Source: CBDFHB01 sp965250115 (lineage in GTDB: Bacteria > Acidobacteriota > Vicinamibacteria > Marinacidobacterales > SMYC01). From it: DNA of 64,000 nt. Under the pieces are notes generated by a model that was not told the origin of the DNA, searched no databases, and saw nothing but the letters and a program-made list of their open reading frames with translations. The translations under genes and the position numbers were made by a program. Location of the stretch: the NCBI GenBank assembly GCA_965250115.1, contig CBDFNJ010000001.1, forward strand, positions 1,178,001 to 1,242,000, given 5' to 3'. Below are positions 25,771-35,590 of the stretch, piece by piece. Each line of letters begins with the position of its first letter. The first letter of the stretch is position 1.

Positions 25771-27249
25771 GTGCGAGGTCGGGTGAGGATCGCGTCGTGC
25801 TATCTGGTGGTTCTGGCCGTCTTGGCCCCGGGATGCGGGAAGAGAGGTGACCCACTTCCCCCGTTGCGACCCGTACCCGACACGGCGGAAGCCCTCGTCA
25901 TTCGCCAAGTCGGAACCACTCTCGAGCTCGAGTGGCAGGCGCCCTCCCGGAACCACGACGGTACGACCGAGAAGGTCGATCTTCGCGAGGTCAGCATCTT
26001 TCGCCGCGTTCTCGACCTCGATGCCCTCGTTGAAGAGCAGACACAACCTGTCGAGCCCTTGGAAGAAGAGCTGGGTCCGCTCGAGGCCGGACCCGATGCC
26101 GAGGGCGATACTGCCCCACCCCCTGAGGAGCCCGGTGAGGAGCCCGACGTCGAGACCGCGACGGAGCCGCAAATCGCGGAGGAGCTACCTGACGGAGAGG
26201 CGCCGCAAGGGTCGGAGACGCCAACGGGGCCAACAGTTCCAACCGGTGAAGAGGAGGCTGTTCTCGAGGACCTGCCGCCGGCGATCCCTCCGAGGCCGGC
26301 GCTCCAGATCCAGCCCTTCTTCACGGAAGCCGAGGTCATCGCGACGCTGCCATCCACTGAGCTCGCCGCGACGCTTTCGTACGAGGAGGGAGTCGAGGCC
26401 GATTGGGTGGGAAAGCGCGTCGAGTACGCGCTGATCTATACGAATCGAAAGAAGCGCGCGAGCCCTCCGTCGAGCGTCGTTCAAATCGAGCCCATGGAGG
26501 AGCTCGAGGTTCCCGGGGCGCCCGTCGCGTCCGTGGGAGACGGCAGGGTGGAGCTCCGGTGGGAGACGGGCACGCCTTCAGACGAAGCGCTCTTCGACGT
26601 ATATCGGCGCGACGGCGACGCCGAGTCGTATTCGAGAAAGACCGTGAACCCGATACCGGTCGGCTCGCACGAGCTCATCGACGAGGCGATCGTCTTCGGT
26701 CGGACGATCTGCTACGGGGTGCGTCGGGTCGTTCCGCCGCCGGCCCCACCGGTCGAGGTCCCACCGGTCGAGGTCCCACCGGTCGAGGTCCCACCGGTCG
26801 AAGCGCTGGAGCATGTAGAGGCGGAAGGAGAGGGGCCGGTCCCACTCGAGCCCGAGGCTAGCGAGCTCGTCCCCGTCGTCCCGCCCATTGCCAATCCGTT
26901 TCGCATCGAGAGCCTCCTGTCAGAAGAGACCTGCCTGACCCCGGAGGACACTTTCGCGCCCGAAACGCCGACGGCCGTGGTCGGGGTCTCCATCGACAGT
27001 GGGGTGTTTCTGACTTGGGACGTTGTCGACGCGGAGGACCTCGCCGGTTATCGCGTCTATCGAAGCTCGGCGCCGAGCGGTCCCTTCGAGCTTCTAAATG
27101 CCGCCATCGTGGTGGAGGCGAGCTACGTCGACGAGACGGCGGAGGAAGGCAGGACCTATTACTACGCCGTCACAGCCGTCGACTCGACCGAGGCCGTCAA
27201 CGAAAGTGGAAGGAGCGAGCTGGCCGAGGCGCGAAGGCTCTCCCCGTAG
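25771..27249 (+). CDS. Lipoprotein with fibronectin type III domains
   Basis: 492 residues from GTG 25771, one base after the hslU stop. IASCYLVVLAVLAPGCGKRGD carries a lipobox (LAPGC, lipidated Cys). The start is followed by PLPPLRPVPDTAEALVI, where an FN3-like domain (LELEWQAPSRNHDGT) begins, then an acidic Pro/Glu-rich stretch. A second FN3-like domain (APVASVGDGRVELRWETG) follows, then the repeat (PPVEV)3 at about residues 327-342. The last FN3 domain (SGVFLTWDVVDAEDLAGYRVY ... TYYYAVTAVDS) is the clearest. It is probably anchored in the envelope and involved in protein or surface interactions; the ligand is unknown. The 15-base unit CCACCGGTCGAGGTC is repeated three times without change and keeps the frame. 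Confidence 0.75.
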   Translation: MRGRVRIASCYLVVLAVLAPGCGKRGDPLPPLRPVPDTAEALVIRQVGTTLELEWQAPSRNHDGTTEKVDLREVSIFRRVLDLDALVEEQTQPVEPLEEELGPLEAGPDAEGDTAPPPEEPGEEPDVETATEPQIAEELPDGEAPQGSETPTGPTVPTGEEEAVLEDLPPAIPPRPALQIQPFFTEAEVIATLPSTELAATLSYEEGVEADWVGKRVEYALIYTNRKKRASPPSSVVQIEPMEELEVPGAPVASVGDGRVELRWETGTPSDEALFDVYRRDGDAESYSRKTVNPIPVGSHELIDEAIVFGRTICYGVRRVVPPPAPPVEVPPVEVPPVEVPPVEALEHVEAEGEGPVPLEPEASELVPVVPPIANPFRIESLLSEETCLTPEDTFAPETPTAVVGVSIDSGVFLTWDVVDAEDLAGYRVYRSSAPSGPFELLNAAIVVEASYVDETAEEGRTYYYAVTAVDSTEAVNESGRSELAEARRLSP

Positions 27250-27311
27250 AACGAGGAGGCGATGTATAGTATGTCCGTTGAACGGGTTGTCGATTTCCTA
27301 AAGGAGCGGAC

Positions 27312-27971
27312 ATGCAAGTCTTCCTCGACACCGCGAATGTGGCGGAGATTCGCGAGGCAGCCGCACTAGGCCTCGTCGATGGCATCACGACGAATCCGAC
27401 GCTCATCTCCCGGGAGTCCGCTCCTCACGAGCAGATCCTCGCGGAAATTTGCGAGATCGTAGAAGGGCCAGTCTCGGCCGAAGTCGTTGCGACCGACAGA
27501 GCGGGAATGGTGCGCGAGGGGCTCGAGCTCGCCAAGATCGCGTCGAATATCGTCGTCAAGTGCCCGCTGACCGCGGAAGGCTTGAAAGCGGTGCGCGAGC
27601 TCAAGCAGGAAGGCATCCGCTCGAACGTCACTTTGTGCTTTTCCGTTCCTCAGGCGCTGTTTGCGGCCAAGGCGGGGGCCTTTATCGTGAGCCCTTTCGT
27701 CGGGCGATTGGACGACATCGGCATCGACGGCATGAGTCTCATTCGAGACATCCAGGAGGTCTATCGCAACTACGATTTCAAGACCCAGATTCTCGTAGCG
27801 AGCATCCGTAATCCCCTGCACGTGATCGAAGCCGCTCGTATTGGTGCTCACATCGCGACCATGCCGGCGAAGGTCTACCAGGCGCTTCTCAAACATCCAC
27901 TGACCGATATCGGGCTGACGCGATTCCTGGAGGACTGGAAGAAGTCCCAGAATGTCGGCGCCATCGTCTGA
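27312..27971 (+). CDS. fsa: Fructose-6-phosphate aldolase/transaldolase-family enzyme
   Basis: 219 residues, the short class. MQVFLDTANVAEIREAA, VDGITTNPTLI, ASNIVVKCPLTAEGLKAV (Schiff-base Lys), GIRSNVTLCFSVPQALFAAKAG, SPFVGRLDDIG, and ILVASIRNPLHVIEAARIGA. The family cleaves fructose-6-phosphate (or acts as transaldolase in the non-oxidative pentose phosphate pathway); short members from many phyla are true transaldolases, so which one this is cannot be settled by eye. GGAGCGG precedes ATG 27312 by five bases. It opens the run that continues with the carboxylase genes. Confidence 0.9.
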   Translation: MQVFLDTANVAEIREAAALGLVDGITTNPTLISRESAPHEQILAEICEIVEGPVSAEVVATDRAGMVREGLELAKIASNIVVKCPLTAEGLKAVRELKQEGIRSNVTLCFSVPQALFAAKAGAFIVSPFVGRLDDIGIDGMSLIRDIQEVYRNYDFKTQILVASIRNPLHVIEAARIGAHIATMPAKVYQALLKHPLTDIGLTRFLEDWKKSQNVGAIV

Positions 27972-27983
27972 ACGACCAGAGCG

Positions 27984-29534
27984 ATGGCCTCGGCCGACCG
28001 TCTCCGCGAGCTGAATGAGCGGAACCGCCGCGCCGCGGAGGCCGGCGGCAAGGAGCGGATCGAGCGTCAGCACGCGGCCGGCAAGCTGACGGCGCGCGAA
28101 CGAGTCGAGACGCTTCTCGACGACGAGAGCTTCCAGGAGCTTGGCCGCTTCGTGACCCACCGCTCCCACGACTTCGGGCTCGAGAAGAATACAATTCCCG
28201 GTGACGGCGTCGTGACTGGCTACGGTCACGTTGATGGACGCCTCGTCTACGTCTTTGCCCAGGATTTCACGATTTTCGGAGGTTCACTGTCCGAGGCCTA
28301 CGCGGAGAAGGTCTGCAAGGTCATGGACCTCGCGATGCGACAAGGCGCGCCGATCATCGGGCTAAACGACTCCGGCGGCGCGCGCATCCAGGAGGGCGTC
28401 GTCTCCCTCGCGGGCTATGCGGATATCTTCCTTCGGAACACGCTCGCCTCCGGCGTCGTGCCCCAGCTCTCCGCGATCATGGGGCCCTGCGCCGGAGGCG
28501 CGGTCTATTCACCCGCGATCACCGACTTCACGTTCATGGTCCGGGATACGAGCTACATGTTCCTGACCGGACCCGACGTCATCAAGACGGTGACACACGA
28601 AACCGTCACGATGGAGCAGCTCGGCGGTGCGCTCACGCACAACGAAGTGTCGGGTATCGCGCATTTCCTCGCCGAGGACGACCGGGACTGTCTCTATCGT
28701 CTGCGCGAGCTTCTTTCCTACCTGCCCAGCAACAACTTGGAAGAGCCCCCGGTGGTCGAGAGCTCCGATCCGTGGGATCGCGAAGAGGAGGCCCTGCAAC
28801 GCATCGTTCCGAACGAGCCCGATCAGCCCTACGACATCAAGGAGCTCATTCGGAGTGTCGTCGACGAAGAGGTATTGCTCGAGGTTCAAGAGCACTTCGC
28901 TCAGAACCTCGTGGTCGGCTTCGCCCGCCTCGCGGGACGGCCGGTCGGAATTGTCGCGAACCAGCCAGCCGTGCTGGCGGGAGTGCTCGATATCAAGGCC
29001 TCCATCAAGGGAGCCCGCTTCGTTCGCTTCTGTGACGCCTTCAATATTCCCCTAGTGACCTTCGAGGACGTTCCCGGTTTCCTGCCCGGCACCGACCAGG
29101 AGTGGGGTGGCATCATTCGTCACGGGGCGAAGCTCCTTTTCGCCTTCGCGGAGGCCACCGTGCCCAAGGTGACCGTCATCACCCGCAAAGCTTATGGAGG
29201 TGCCTATTGCGTGATGGCGAGCAAGCACATCCGGACCGATCTGAATTTTGCCTTCCCTACGGCGGAGATCGCCGTGATGGGGCCCGAAGGCGCCGTCAAC
29301 ATTCTCTACAAGCGTGAGCTGGCTGAAGCCGAGGATCCAGAAACGCTGCGGCAACAGAAAGTCGCGCAGTTTCGGGACAGGCTCGCCAACCCCTACGTCG
29401 CCGCCGAGCGCGGTTATCTCGACGAAGTGATCGAGCCCAAGAAGACTCGACCGAAGCTGGTAACCGCTCTCCGTTCCCTGCAGACCAAGAGAGATCGCAA
29501 CCCTCCCAAAAAGCACGGCAACATCCCGCTCTGA
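27984..29534 (+). CDS. Acyl-CoA carboxylase carboxyltransferase (beta) subunit
   Basis: 516 residues, typical of PccB/AccD5-type proteins. The N terminus RQHAAGKLTARERVETLLDD, first crotonase-like half with GLNDSGGARIQEGVVSLAGY and GPCAGGAVYSPAITDF, then the second half with VGFARLAGRPVGIVANQP and PGFLPGTDQEWGGIIRHGAK. It transfers the carboxyl group from carboxybiotin to acetyl- or propionyl-CoA. The residue that sets acyl preference cannot be assigned confidently here. It is separated from fsa by 12 bases and is followed by the biotin carboxylase and biotin carrier genes, so the three make one enzyme. Confidence 0.92.
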   Translation: MASADRLRELNERNRRAAEAGGKERIERQHAAGKLTARERVETLLDDESFQELGRFVTHRSHDFGLEKNTIPGDGVVTGYGHVDGRLVYVFAQDFTIFGGSLSEAYAEKVCKVMDLAMRQGAPIIGLNDSGGARIQEGVVSLAGYADIFLRNTLASGVVPQLSAIMGPCAGGAVYSPAITDFTFMVRDTSYMFLTGPDVIKTVTHETVTMEQLGGALTHNEVSGIAHFLAEDDRDCLYRLRELLSYLPSNNLEEPPVVESSDPWDREEEALQRIVPNEPDQPYDIKELIRSVVDEEVLLEVQEHFAQNLVVGFARLAGRPVGIVANQPAVLAGVLDIKASIKGARFVRFCDAFNIPLVTFEDVPGFLPGTDQEWGGIIRHGAKLLFAFAEATVPKVTVITRKAYGGAYCVMASKHIRTDLNFAFPTAEIAVMGPEGAVNILYKRELAEAEDPETLRQQKVAQFRDRLANPYVAAERGYLDEVIEPKKTRPKLVTALRSLQTKRDRNPPKKHGNIPL

Positions 29535-29565
29535 CCTCGGGCGGGAGAGCTTCTGGAGCGCGTCC

Positions 29566-31071
29566 ATGTTCGACAAGATTCTCGTCGCCAATCGTTCCGA
29601 GATCGCGGTGCGGATTCTCCGCACTTGCAGAGATCTGGGTATCAAGAGCGTGGCGGTCTTCTCCGATGCCGATCGGGAGAGCCTCCACGTGCAGCTCGCC
29701 GACGAGGCCTACCCCATCGGCCCAGCACCCTCATCGGAGAGTTACCTGCGGATGGACAAAATCCTCGAAGTGGCCGCCGCGTCGGGGGCGCAAGCGATCC
29801 ATCCGGGCTATGGTTTCCTGGCGGAGAATGCCGCCTTCGCGAAGGCCTGTACCGACGCTGGCCTGACCTTCGTCGGACCCCGATCGGAAGCTGTCGCGAT
29901 GATGGGTGACAAGGCCGAGGCGAAAGCGGCGGCGGAGCGTGTTGGCGTTCCGGTCGTTCCCGGCACCGCCCCGATCGACACGGAGAGGCAGGCGCAGGAA
30001 GGGGCGAAGCGCATCGGCTATCCCCTTCTCGCCAAGGCTACGGGCGGGGGAGGCGGAAAGGGGATGCGAAAAGTGCTCGAGCCGGACGAGCTCGGCTCGG
30101 CCTTTCGTCAGGCGCGCTCCGAGGCCGAGTCGAGCTTCGGAAATCCTTCCGTTTACCTGGAGAAGCTCATCGAGGAGCCGCGTCACATCGAGTTTCAAAT
30201 TCTCGGTGACTCAGCGGGCTCCGTCGTCCATCTGTTCGAGCGCGAGTGCTCCGTTCAGCGGCGACATCAGAAGCTCATCGAGGAGGCACCCTCGCCTTTT
30301 CTCGACGATGAGCTCCGCGAGCTCATGGGGTCCGCTGCTGTGGCTCTCGCGAAGGAAGCGGGCTATACGAACGCCGGCACGGTCGAGTTCCTCGTCGATG
30401 CTTCCCGGCGCTTCTACTTCCTCGAAATGAACGCCCGCCTGCAGGTGGAGCACCCCGTGACGGAGCTCATCACGGGTTTGGATCTCGTCGAGCTTCAACT
30501 GTCGATTGCCGCGGGCGACCCGCTTCCGTTTCGCCAGGAGCAAGTCCTGCGCCGGGGGTGGGCGATGGAGTTTCGCATCACGGCCGAGGATCCCTTCGAG
30601 GACTTCCTGCCGTCGGCGGGTCGAATCGATCACCTGCGGCCCGCGGAAGGCCCGGGCGTCCGGAACGATAGTGGCGTCTATGAGGGTTGCCACGTGACCC
30701 CGCACTACGACCCAATGATTGCTAAACTGATCCTAGCGGGGGACGATCGTGAGCACTGCTTGGCGCGGGCCCGGCGTGCGGTTCGGGAGTATCAGATCCA
30801 TGGCATTCGGACGACCCTGCCCTTCTTCGAGCGTATGCTCGAAGTAGAGCGTTTCGTGTCGGGAGGCGTCGATGTGGACTTCGTCGACCGATACTGGATG
30901 AGTGACATTGCCCGCCGGATCTCGCCTCGCAGGCCCGAGCTGCTGCGCGTGGCTCTGGCCGCCGTGGCGGCCTCGTCGGAGCTCCGGAGTCAAAGCGTCA
31001 AAAGACCCCGAAGCGACGGCTCCAGTTGGAGACACGCCGGCCTGCAAGAACAGCTTCTCGACCGCTTCTAG
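29566..31071 (+). CDS. Biotin carboxylase subunit of acyl-CoA carboxylase
   Basis: 501 residues. MFDKILVANRSEIAVRILR opens the biotin carboxylase N-domain; AIHPGYGFLAENAAFAKAC; the ATP-grasp glycine loop ATGGGGGKGMRKV; the catalytic region LIEEAPSPF and EMNARLQVEHPVTELITG; and the C-domain with AMEFRITAEDPFEDFLPS. It lacks the fused biotin-carrier domain of longer alpha subunits, which is supplied by the gene at 31122. It carboxylates biotin using ATP and bicarbonate. The start ATG 29566 follows the carboxyltransferase by 31 bases. Confidence 0.92.
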   Translation: MFDKILVANRSEIAVRILRTCRDLGIKSVAVFSDADRESLHVQLADEAYPIGPAPSSESYLRMDKILEVAAASGAQAIHPGYGFLAENAAFAKACTDAGLTFVGPRSEAVAMMGDKAEAKAAAERVGVPVVPGTAPIDTERQAQEGAKRIGYPLLAKATGGGGGKGMRKVLEPDELGSAFRQARSEAESSFGNPSVYLEKLIEEPRHIEFQILGDSAGSVVHLFERECSVQRRHQKLIEEAPSPFLDDELRELMGSAAVALAKEAGYTNAGTVEFLVDASRRFYFLEMNARLQVEHPVTELITGLDLVELQLSIAAGDPLPFRQEQVLRRGWAMEFRITAEDPFEDFLPSAGRIDHLRPAEGPGVRNDSGVYEGCHVTPHYDPMIAKLILAGDDREHCLARARRAVREYQIHGIRTTLPFFERMLEVERFVSGGVDVDFVDRYWMSDIARRISPRRPELLRVALAAVAASSELRSQSVKRPRSDGSSWRHAGLQEQLLDRF

Positions 31072-31121
31072 CCTGGGTGCTCGAGAGAACGAGGCACTGA
31101 AGAGGAAAAAAGAGACCTGAC

Positions 31122-31625
31122 GTGACGAAAGGCAAGAATTTCGAAAACCTCGAGGATGGGCAAAGCTATACCTCGCGAGTGGAACGGGTACCGGAAGGTT
31201 GTGACGTGAGCGTGGCTGGGCTCAAGGCGCGGGTTGTCGATGCGGGAGGCGGAAACTGGTTGGTCTCGACCCCTACGGGCTGCGTCTCCGCGCGCGTGGA
31301 AGTGCGGGACTCGGAGGTCGAAGTCTCCGTCGGTCACGAACGGTTTCGTTTTCGCTCTCTGGAGGGTCGCCACTCGAGTTCCCGGCGTGGCTCGACGGCC
31401 GGCCGCGCGGAGGTCAAAGCCCCGATGTCGGGCAAGGTCATCGAGTTTCTAGCCGCGGTCGGTGACCGGCTCGAAGCGGGACAGGCGGTCTTGCTGTTTG
31501 AAGCGATGAAGATGCAGAACGAGATCCGCAGTCCACGGGCCGGGCTACTGACCGAGATCCAGGTCGAGCAAGGGCAGGCGGTCGTGGCTCACGAGCGTCT
31601 CTTCATCGTCGGGGCCGAAGAATAG
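31122..31625 (+). CDS. Biotin carrier (biotinyl-domain) protein
   Basis: 167 residues from GTG 31122. The C-terminal half is a biotinyl domain: VKAPMSGKVIEFLAAVGD, then VLLFEAMKMQNEIRS with the biotin-accepting Lys130 in EAMKM, and VEQGQAVVAHERLFIVG. The N-terminal half (about 1-90) is a beta-rich region with an Arg/Ser linker and is probably the docking part. It carries carboxybiotin between the AccC-type and PccB-type subunits encoded just upstream. The tamB gene begins 11 bases after its stop, so the carboxylase and envelope genes may share a transcript. Confidence 0.88.
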   Translation: MTKGKNFENLEDGQSYTSRVERVPEGCDVSVAGLKARVVDAGGGNWLVSTPTGCVSARVEVRDSEVEVSVGHERFRFRSLEGRHSSSRRGSTAGRAEVKAPMSGKVIEFLAAVGDRLEAGQAVLLFEAMKMQNEIRSPRAGLLTEIQVEQGQAVVAHERLFIVGAEE

Positions 31626-31636
31626 GTAGTTCAGCC

Positions 31637-34600
31637 TTGAATGGGAAGTTGCGGCGCCGTTTCATCCGAGCTCTCGGATGGTCGATTGCGACCCTCGCGT
31701 CTTTCGTCGCCGTCGTTCTGCTCGCGTTCACCATCTACGTTACGTTTTTCGACTATCCGGAGAAGCTGCGCCAGTCACTCCAGACTGAACTGACCGAACT
31801 GGCGGGAGCCAAAGCTACAGTTAGGTCTATCAACCTAAACATGGCCCGATATGCTTTCGAGCTTCGTGGCATTGAGATCGCGAGCCCCGGAGGCTCGACC
31901 GAGGAGCCACTGCTCGAGCTCGAGAGGATCCGCGGTCAGTTGCGTCTTTCCGAGATCCTGCGGCTGCGCCTTCACTGGACAGAGCTCTTCATCGAGGGCT
32001 TGTCGATTCGACTCGTGGAGGACGAAGAAGATGGACTCCGAATCCCTGGAGGGCCGGGTCGGGTCACTTCGCTCGCAGCGGGGGGGATGGGCTTCTCGGC
32101 CGATCGGGTCGTCTTCGAGAACGCCGCACTCATCCTCGCGAACGAGACGGTGCCATGGGAGCTTAGCGCCTCAAACGTCCACCTCGGGGTGGAGCGCGAG
32201 TGGGGCGGTCACCGAGGCAAGCTCCTCTACGAAGAAGGCAGATTCACGATCAAGCACCATCGCGACATCGTGGGTTCGGTGGAGGCGGACTTCGAGATCG
32301 TCTCGCGCGAGCTTCTCGTCGACGAAGCACGAGCCTGGTCCGATTTCGGAGAAGCGCGCCTCAGAGGCAAGCTCGGTTTCGGTGGCGGGCTGCGTGGTCG
32401 TTTCGACGTATCGGCGGAGTGGGACTTGGCGCGTACTGCTGAGTCCATCATTGGCCTTCCAGTCGATCGACAACTCATCGAAGGGCGCGCCGAGTTTCGC
32501 GGAACGTTAGACGTGGAACCGGAGAGCAAATCTCTCGAAGGTACGTTGCTCTGGCCCCGCGGGCGCATCGCTTCAGTTCCGACCTCGAGCTGGAACGCGC
32601 AGATCTTCTGGGACCGCTCCCTGTTACAGGTAGGCTTCGCGCACGGTCAGCTAGCCTCCGGGACGGCGAGGCTACAGCTTCATCAGCCGCTTCCTGTGGC
32701 CGACCATTTGGCGTCCCTCGACCTCGACTTCGAGAACGTAGCCTTGGGCGAGCTCTGGCGTGCAATCGGAAATGCAACGATTCCCATTGCCTCTCGCGTT
32801 TCGGGTCGCGCAAGCCTTGCGTTCCCCGCGGATAACCCGTCCGTCGTCGACGGCAGCTTCGAGCTCCGCGGCCAGAAACCGCCTCTCACCGAGGGTGGCA
32901 CGGCGGAGCGATTGGCGTTTCAGGTTCGGGGCGCGGTGGTTTCTGGCGACATCGAGATCGAGGAGGCGCTTCTCGACGGCGACACTCTCGGCGGGTCCAT
33001 TGCCGGATTCTATCCGAGGAGTGGGTCCGTGGACCTCGACTTGGAGCTGCTCTCGATCGATCTGGCTCAAATGGACCGAATCCAGCAGGCGCTACGCAGT
33101 CTGGCGCGCGGTGACGACGAGCCCGAGCCCGAAATATGGGGCATTGGCGGCAGTGGCCGCGCGCAAGGGCGCCTGACCGAGCGCCTTCCTCACTTGCACT
33201 TCGAGGGGGAGCTGAAAGCCTCGGAGCTGTCCTTCGAGTCCGTGAACTGGGGAGAGGTTCACGCCCGAGGGAGCATTTTGCACGAGCGTATGGCATTCGA
33301 GGACCTCGTTGCGACGAAAGGAGACGCCGTTGCCGCCGGCAGCGGCAGTTTGGCACTCACCGGAAACCTCGGCCATCGAGACTTCGAGGGAGACTTCAAG
33401 CTGGCACGATGGCCCTTCAAGGACTTCGAAGGATTCCTCGAGTTTGCTTCGCCTCCAGCCGATGGCCTCCTCTCGGGTGAGGTCAAAATCCGGCGCCGGG
33501 GCCTGGATCTCGACGGTGTCGCGACGCTTCGCATCGACGACGTGGACGTGATGGGCCACCGTTTCGATCGTGGCGAGGTACGCCTCGCTTTGAACGGTCG
33601 CGACGCGCGGCTGTCACCCATCCATCTTTTTCGAGGAGACGAGACGCTCGGCGGGGAACTGGCGCTTCGCTTCGACTCCGGGACCGTCTCCGGATCGCTC
33701 ACGACGAACCACTTCCCGCTCACTGGCACGGACTTCGGCGGCCTCGGTCTCGAAGGCTGGATCGAGGGGTACGTCGAGATAGCGGGCGGTGTCGACGCGC
33801 CGATTGCGACCTTGGGCGGACGTGCTGGCGCCGTCACGCTCGGAGGCGTTCCCCTGGGCGAAGCCTTCGTTTCCGGCGAGCTGAGAGATGACCTTCTCGC
33901 GCTCGACTTCACGCTGGAAAGTGAAGCCTCCGAGCTCGCGATGCAGGCGACGGCCAACCTCGCGGGCGATCGCGGCGTCACGGGAAAGATTCGCTGGCGG
34001 GAGCTGGACAGCGGTCCTTGGCTCCGCCTGGCATACGACGGGCTCGGCGAGAACGTGCGGATGACCTTGAGCGGTGAGGCCTCGTTCAGGATGCCCCTGT
34101 CTCGCGACGCCGCTCGAGGCATCGTGGCAACGGGCGCGCTCAGCCAAGTCGTCGTCGAAGGGGAGAGCTATCGCCTCGTCTCGACCGCAGCCGTCGATTT
34201 GCGACTCGAACAAGGCGTTCTCGAGATCGATCATTTGGAGCTCGCGCAAGACGCGAGCCGTCTTGGACTTTCGGGTCGCATCGACCTGGCGAACGAAGGC
34301 TACGACCTGCAGGCGGACGGAGTCCTCGCGCTCGAGGTTCTCGGGAGCTTTTACCCGCGACTGGCGGCTTCGGGAGACGCGGGTCTCGAGGCGCGCATCA
34401 CCGGGAGCTGGGAGCAGCCCGCGCTCACCGGCTATGCGGATCTGAATGGCGCCTCGCTGAGACTCGAGGGTTTCCCTCAAGCGCTCGGAGGGCTAACGGG
34501 CCGCGTCGTCTTCGACAACCGTACACTTCGGATTCCTGAGCTTCGCGCCGTCTTCGGCTCTGGCCCCGTTGGGATATCGGGAGCGGTGTCTCTGGCCGGG

Positions 34601-35587
34601 CTTCGGCCGGGCTCCATGGATCTTCAGATCGCAGGCTCCGAGATCCGGCTGCGCTATCCCGAAGGTTTCGTCGCGACCTTGGAAGTCGATCTCTCTCTGG
34701 TCGGCAGCCAAGAACAGCAGATCCTGAGCGGTCGCGTAGATCTCGATGAAGCGGTTTGGACGAGGGAGTACGACCTCGTGTCCGGAATCCTGACCGATCG
34801 CGAGGGCCTCGAGCTTTTCGGAGAGTTCGAAGAGAACGAGCTTCTCTCAGGTCTGCGCTTCGACGTGACCATCGTCGCCCCGGAGAGCCTGCGCGTCCGA
34901 AACACCATCGCGAACATCGACGCTAGCGCGGAGCTCGAGCTGCGCGGAAGCCTCGCGGAGCCGGTGCTTCTCGGATCTTCCGAAGCCGAGCGTGGGGAAA
35001 TCTTCTTGCTGGGACAGCGGTATAACATCACCTCCGGGAAAGTCGATTTCGTCGACCCTACCAAAGTCGAGCCCTTCATAGACCTCACGGCGGAAACGCG
35101 GGTCCGGAGCTACCGCGTGGAGCTCCGGCTCACCGGAACCGTGGATCGTTTTCACCCCGAGCTCACTTCTGACCCACCGCTGCGCACCGTGGACATCTTG
35201 CGCCTCCTCGCGGGAGCGACGGAGAGGGAAATACAGGACACACTGATCGGAACGGAGGAGGAGGAGCTCGCCGGCGTAGGGGTCGCCTCGCTTCTCACTG
35301 AGCGCCTTTCCCAAGAGCTCGGAAGGAGGGCGGAGCGTCTCTTCGGGCTGGACCGATTCAGCATCGACCCGTTTCTCATCGGCCAATTCGCCAATCCGAC
35401 GGCCCGCGTGAGCCTGGGCAAGCAGATTACGCGGGATCTATCCATCAACTATTCGTCCAACCTCAATGCCACCACCGAGGCGATCATCCTGATCGAGTAC
35501 ACGCCCCAAGGCCCGATGTCCTGGATTCTGTCTCGAGACGAAGAAGGGGACGTCGGTATCGACGTCAAGTTCCGAAGAAGCTTCTGA
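31637..35587 (+). CDS. tamB: TamB-family translocation/assembly protein
   Basis: 1316 residues from TTG 31637. An N-terminal signal anchor (IRALGWSIATLASFVAVVLLAFTIYV) precedes a long AsmA/TamB-type repetitive beta structure, rich in L.G......G..+.G..... patterns, running to the C terminus. The DUF490/TamB terminal domain is visible: NITSGKVDFVDPTKVEPFIDL, VELRLTGTVDRFHPELTSDP, TVDILRLLAGATEREIQD and the terminal strands. TamB spans the periplasm as a groove that carries phospholipids and supports outer-membrane protein assembly with Omp85 partners. Here its partner is probably the BamA gene, which begins three bases after its stop. Only TTG fits as the start; the nearby ATG 31641 is out of frame. 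Confidence 0.88.
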   Translation: MNGKLRRRFIRALGWSIATLASFVAVVLLAFTIYVTFFDYPEKLRQSLQTELTELAGAKATVRSINLNMARYAFELRGIEIASPGGSTEEPLLELERIRGQLRLSEILRLRLHWTELFIEGLSIRLVEDEEDGLRIPGGPGRVTSLAAGGMGFSADRVVFENAALILANETVPWELSASNVHLGVEREWGGHRGKLLYEEGRFTIKHHRDIVGSVEADFEIVSRELLVDEARAWSDFGEARLRGKLGFGGGLRGRFDVSAEWDLARTAESIIGLPVDRQLIEGRAEFRGTLDVEPESKSLEGTLLWPRGRIASVPTSSWNAQIFWDRSLLQVGFAHGQLASGTARLQLHQPLPVADHLASLDLDFENVALGELWRAIGNATIPIASRVSGRASLAFPADNPSVVDGSFELRGQKPPLTEGGTAERLAFQVRGAVVSGDIEIEEALLDGDTLGGSIAGFYPRSGSVDLDLELLSIDLAQMDRIQQALRSLARGDDEPEPEIWGIGGSGRAQGRLTERLPHLHFEGELKASELSFESVNWGEVHARGSILHERMAFEDLVATKGDAVAAGSGSLALTGNLGHRDFEGDFKLARWPFKDFEGFLEFASPPADGLLSGEVKIRRRGLDLDGVATLRIDDVDVMGHRFDRGEVRLALNGRDARLSPIHLFRGDETLGGELALRFDSGTVSGSLTTNHFPLTGTDFGGLGLEGWIEGYVEIAGGVDAPIATLGGRAGAVTLGGVPLGEAFVSGELRDDLLALDFTLESEASELAMQATANLAGDRGVTGKIRWRELDSGPWLRLAYDGLGENVRMTLSGEASFRMPLSRDAARGIVATGALSQVVVEGESYRLVSTAAVDLRLEQGVLEIDHLELAQDASRLGLSGRIDLANEGYDLQADGVLALEVLGSFYPRLAASGDAGLEARITGSWEQPALTGYADLNGASLRLEGFPQALGGLTGRVVFDNRTLRIPELRAVFGSGPVGISGAVSLAGLRPGSMDLQIAGSEIRLRYPEGFVATLEVDLSLVGSQEQQILSGRVDLDEAVWTREYDLVSGILTDREGLELFGEFEENELLSGLRFDVTIVAPESLRVRNTIANIDASAELELRGSLAEPVLLGSSEAERGEIFLLGQRYNITSGKVDFVDPTKVEPFIDLTAETRVRSYRVELRLTGTVDRFHPELTSDPPLRTVDILRLLAGATEREIQDTLIGTEEEELAGVGVASLLTERLSQELGRRAERLFGLDRFSIDPFLIGQFANPTARVSLGKQITRDLSINYSSNLNATTEAIILIEYTPQGPMSWILSRDEEGDVGIDVKFRRSF

Positions 35588-35590
35588 GCC

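Noticed and set aside
32227..34480. Several long open frames antisense to tamB
   Set aside because: High-GC shadow frames with Arg/Ser/Pro-rich products, no motifs, and a well-supported gene on the other strand.
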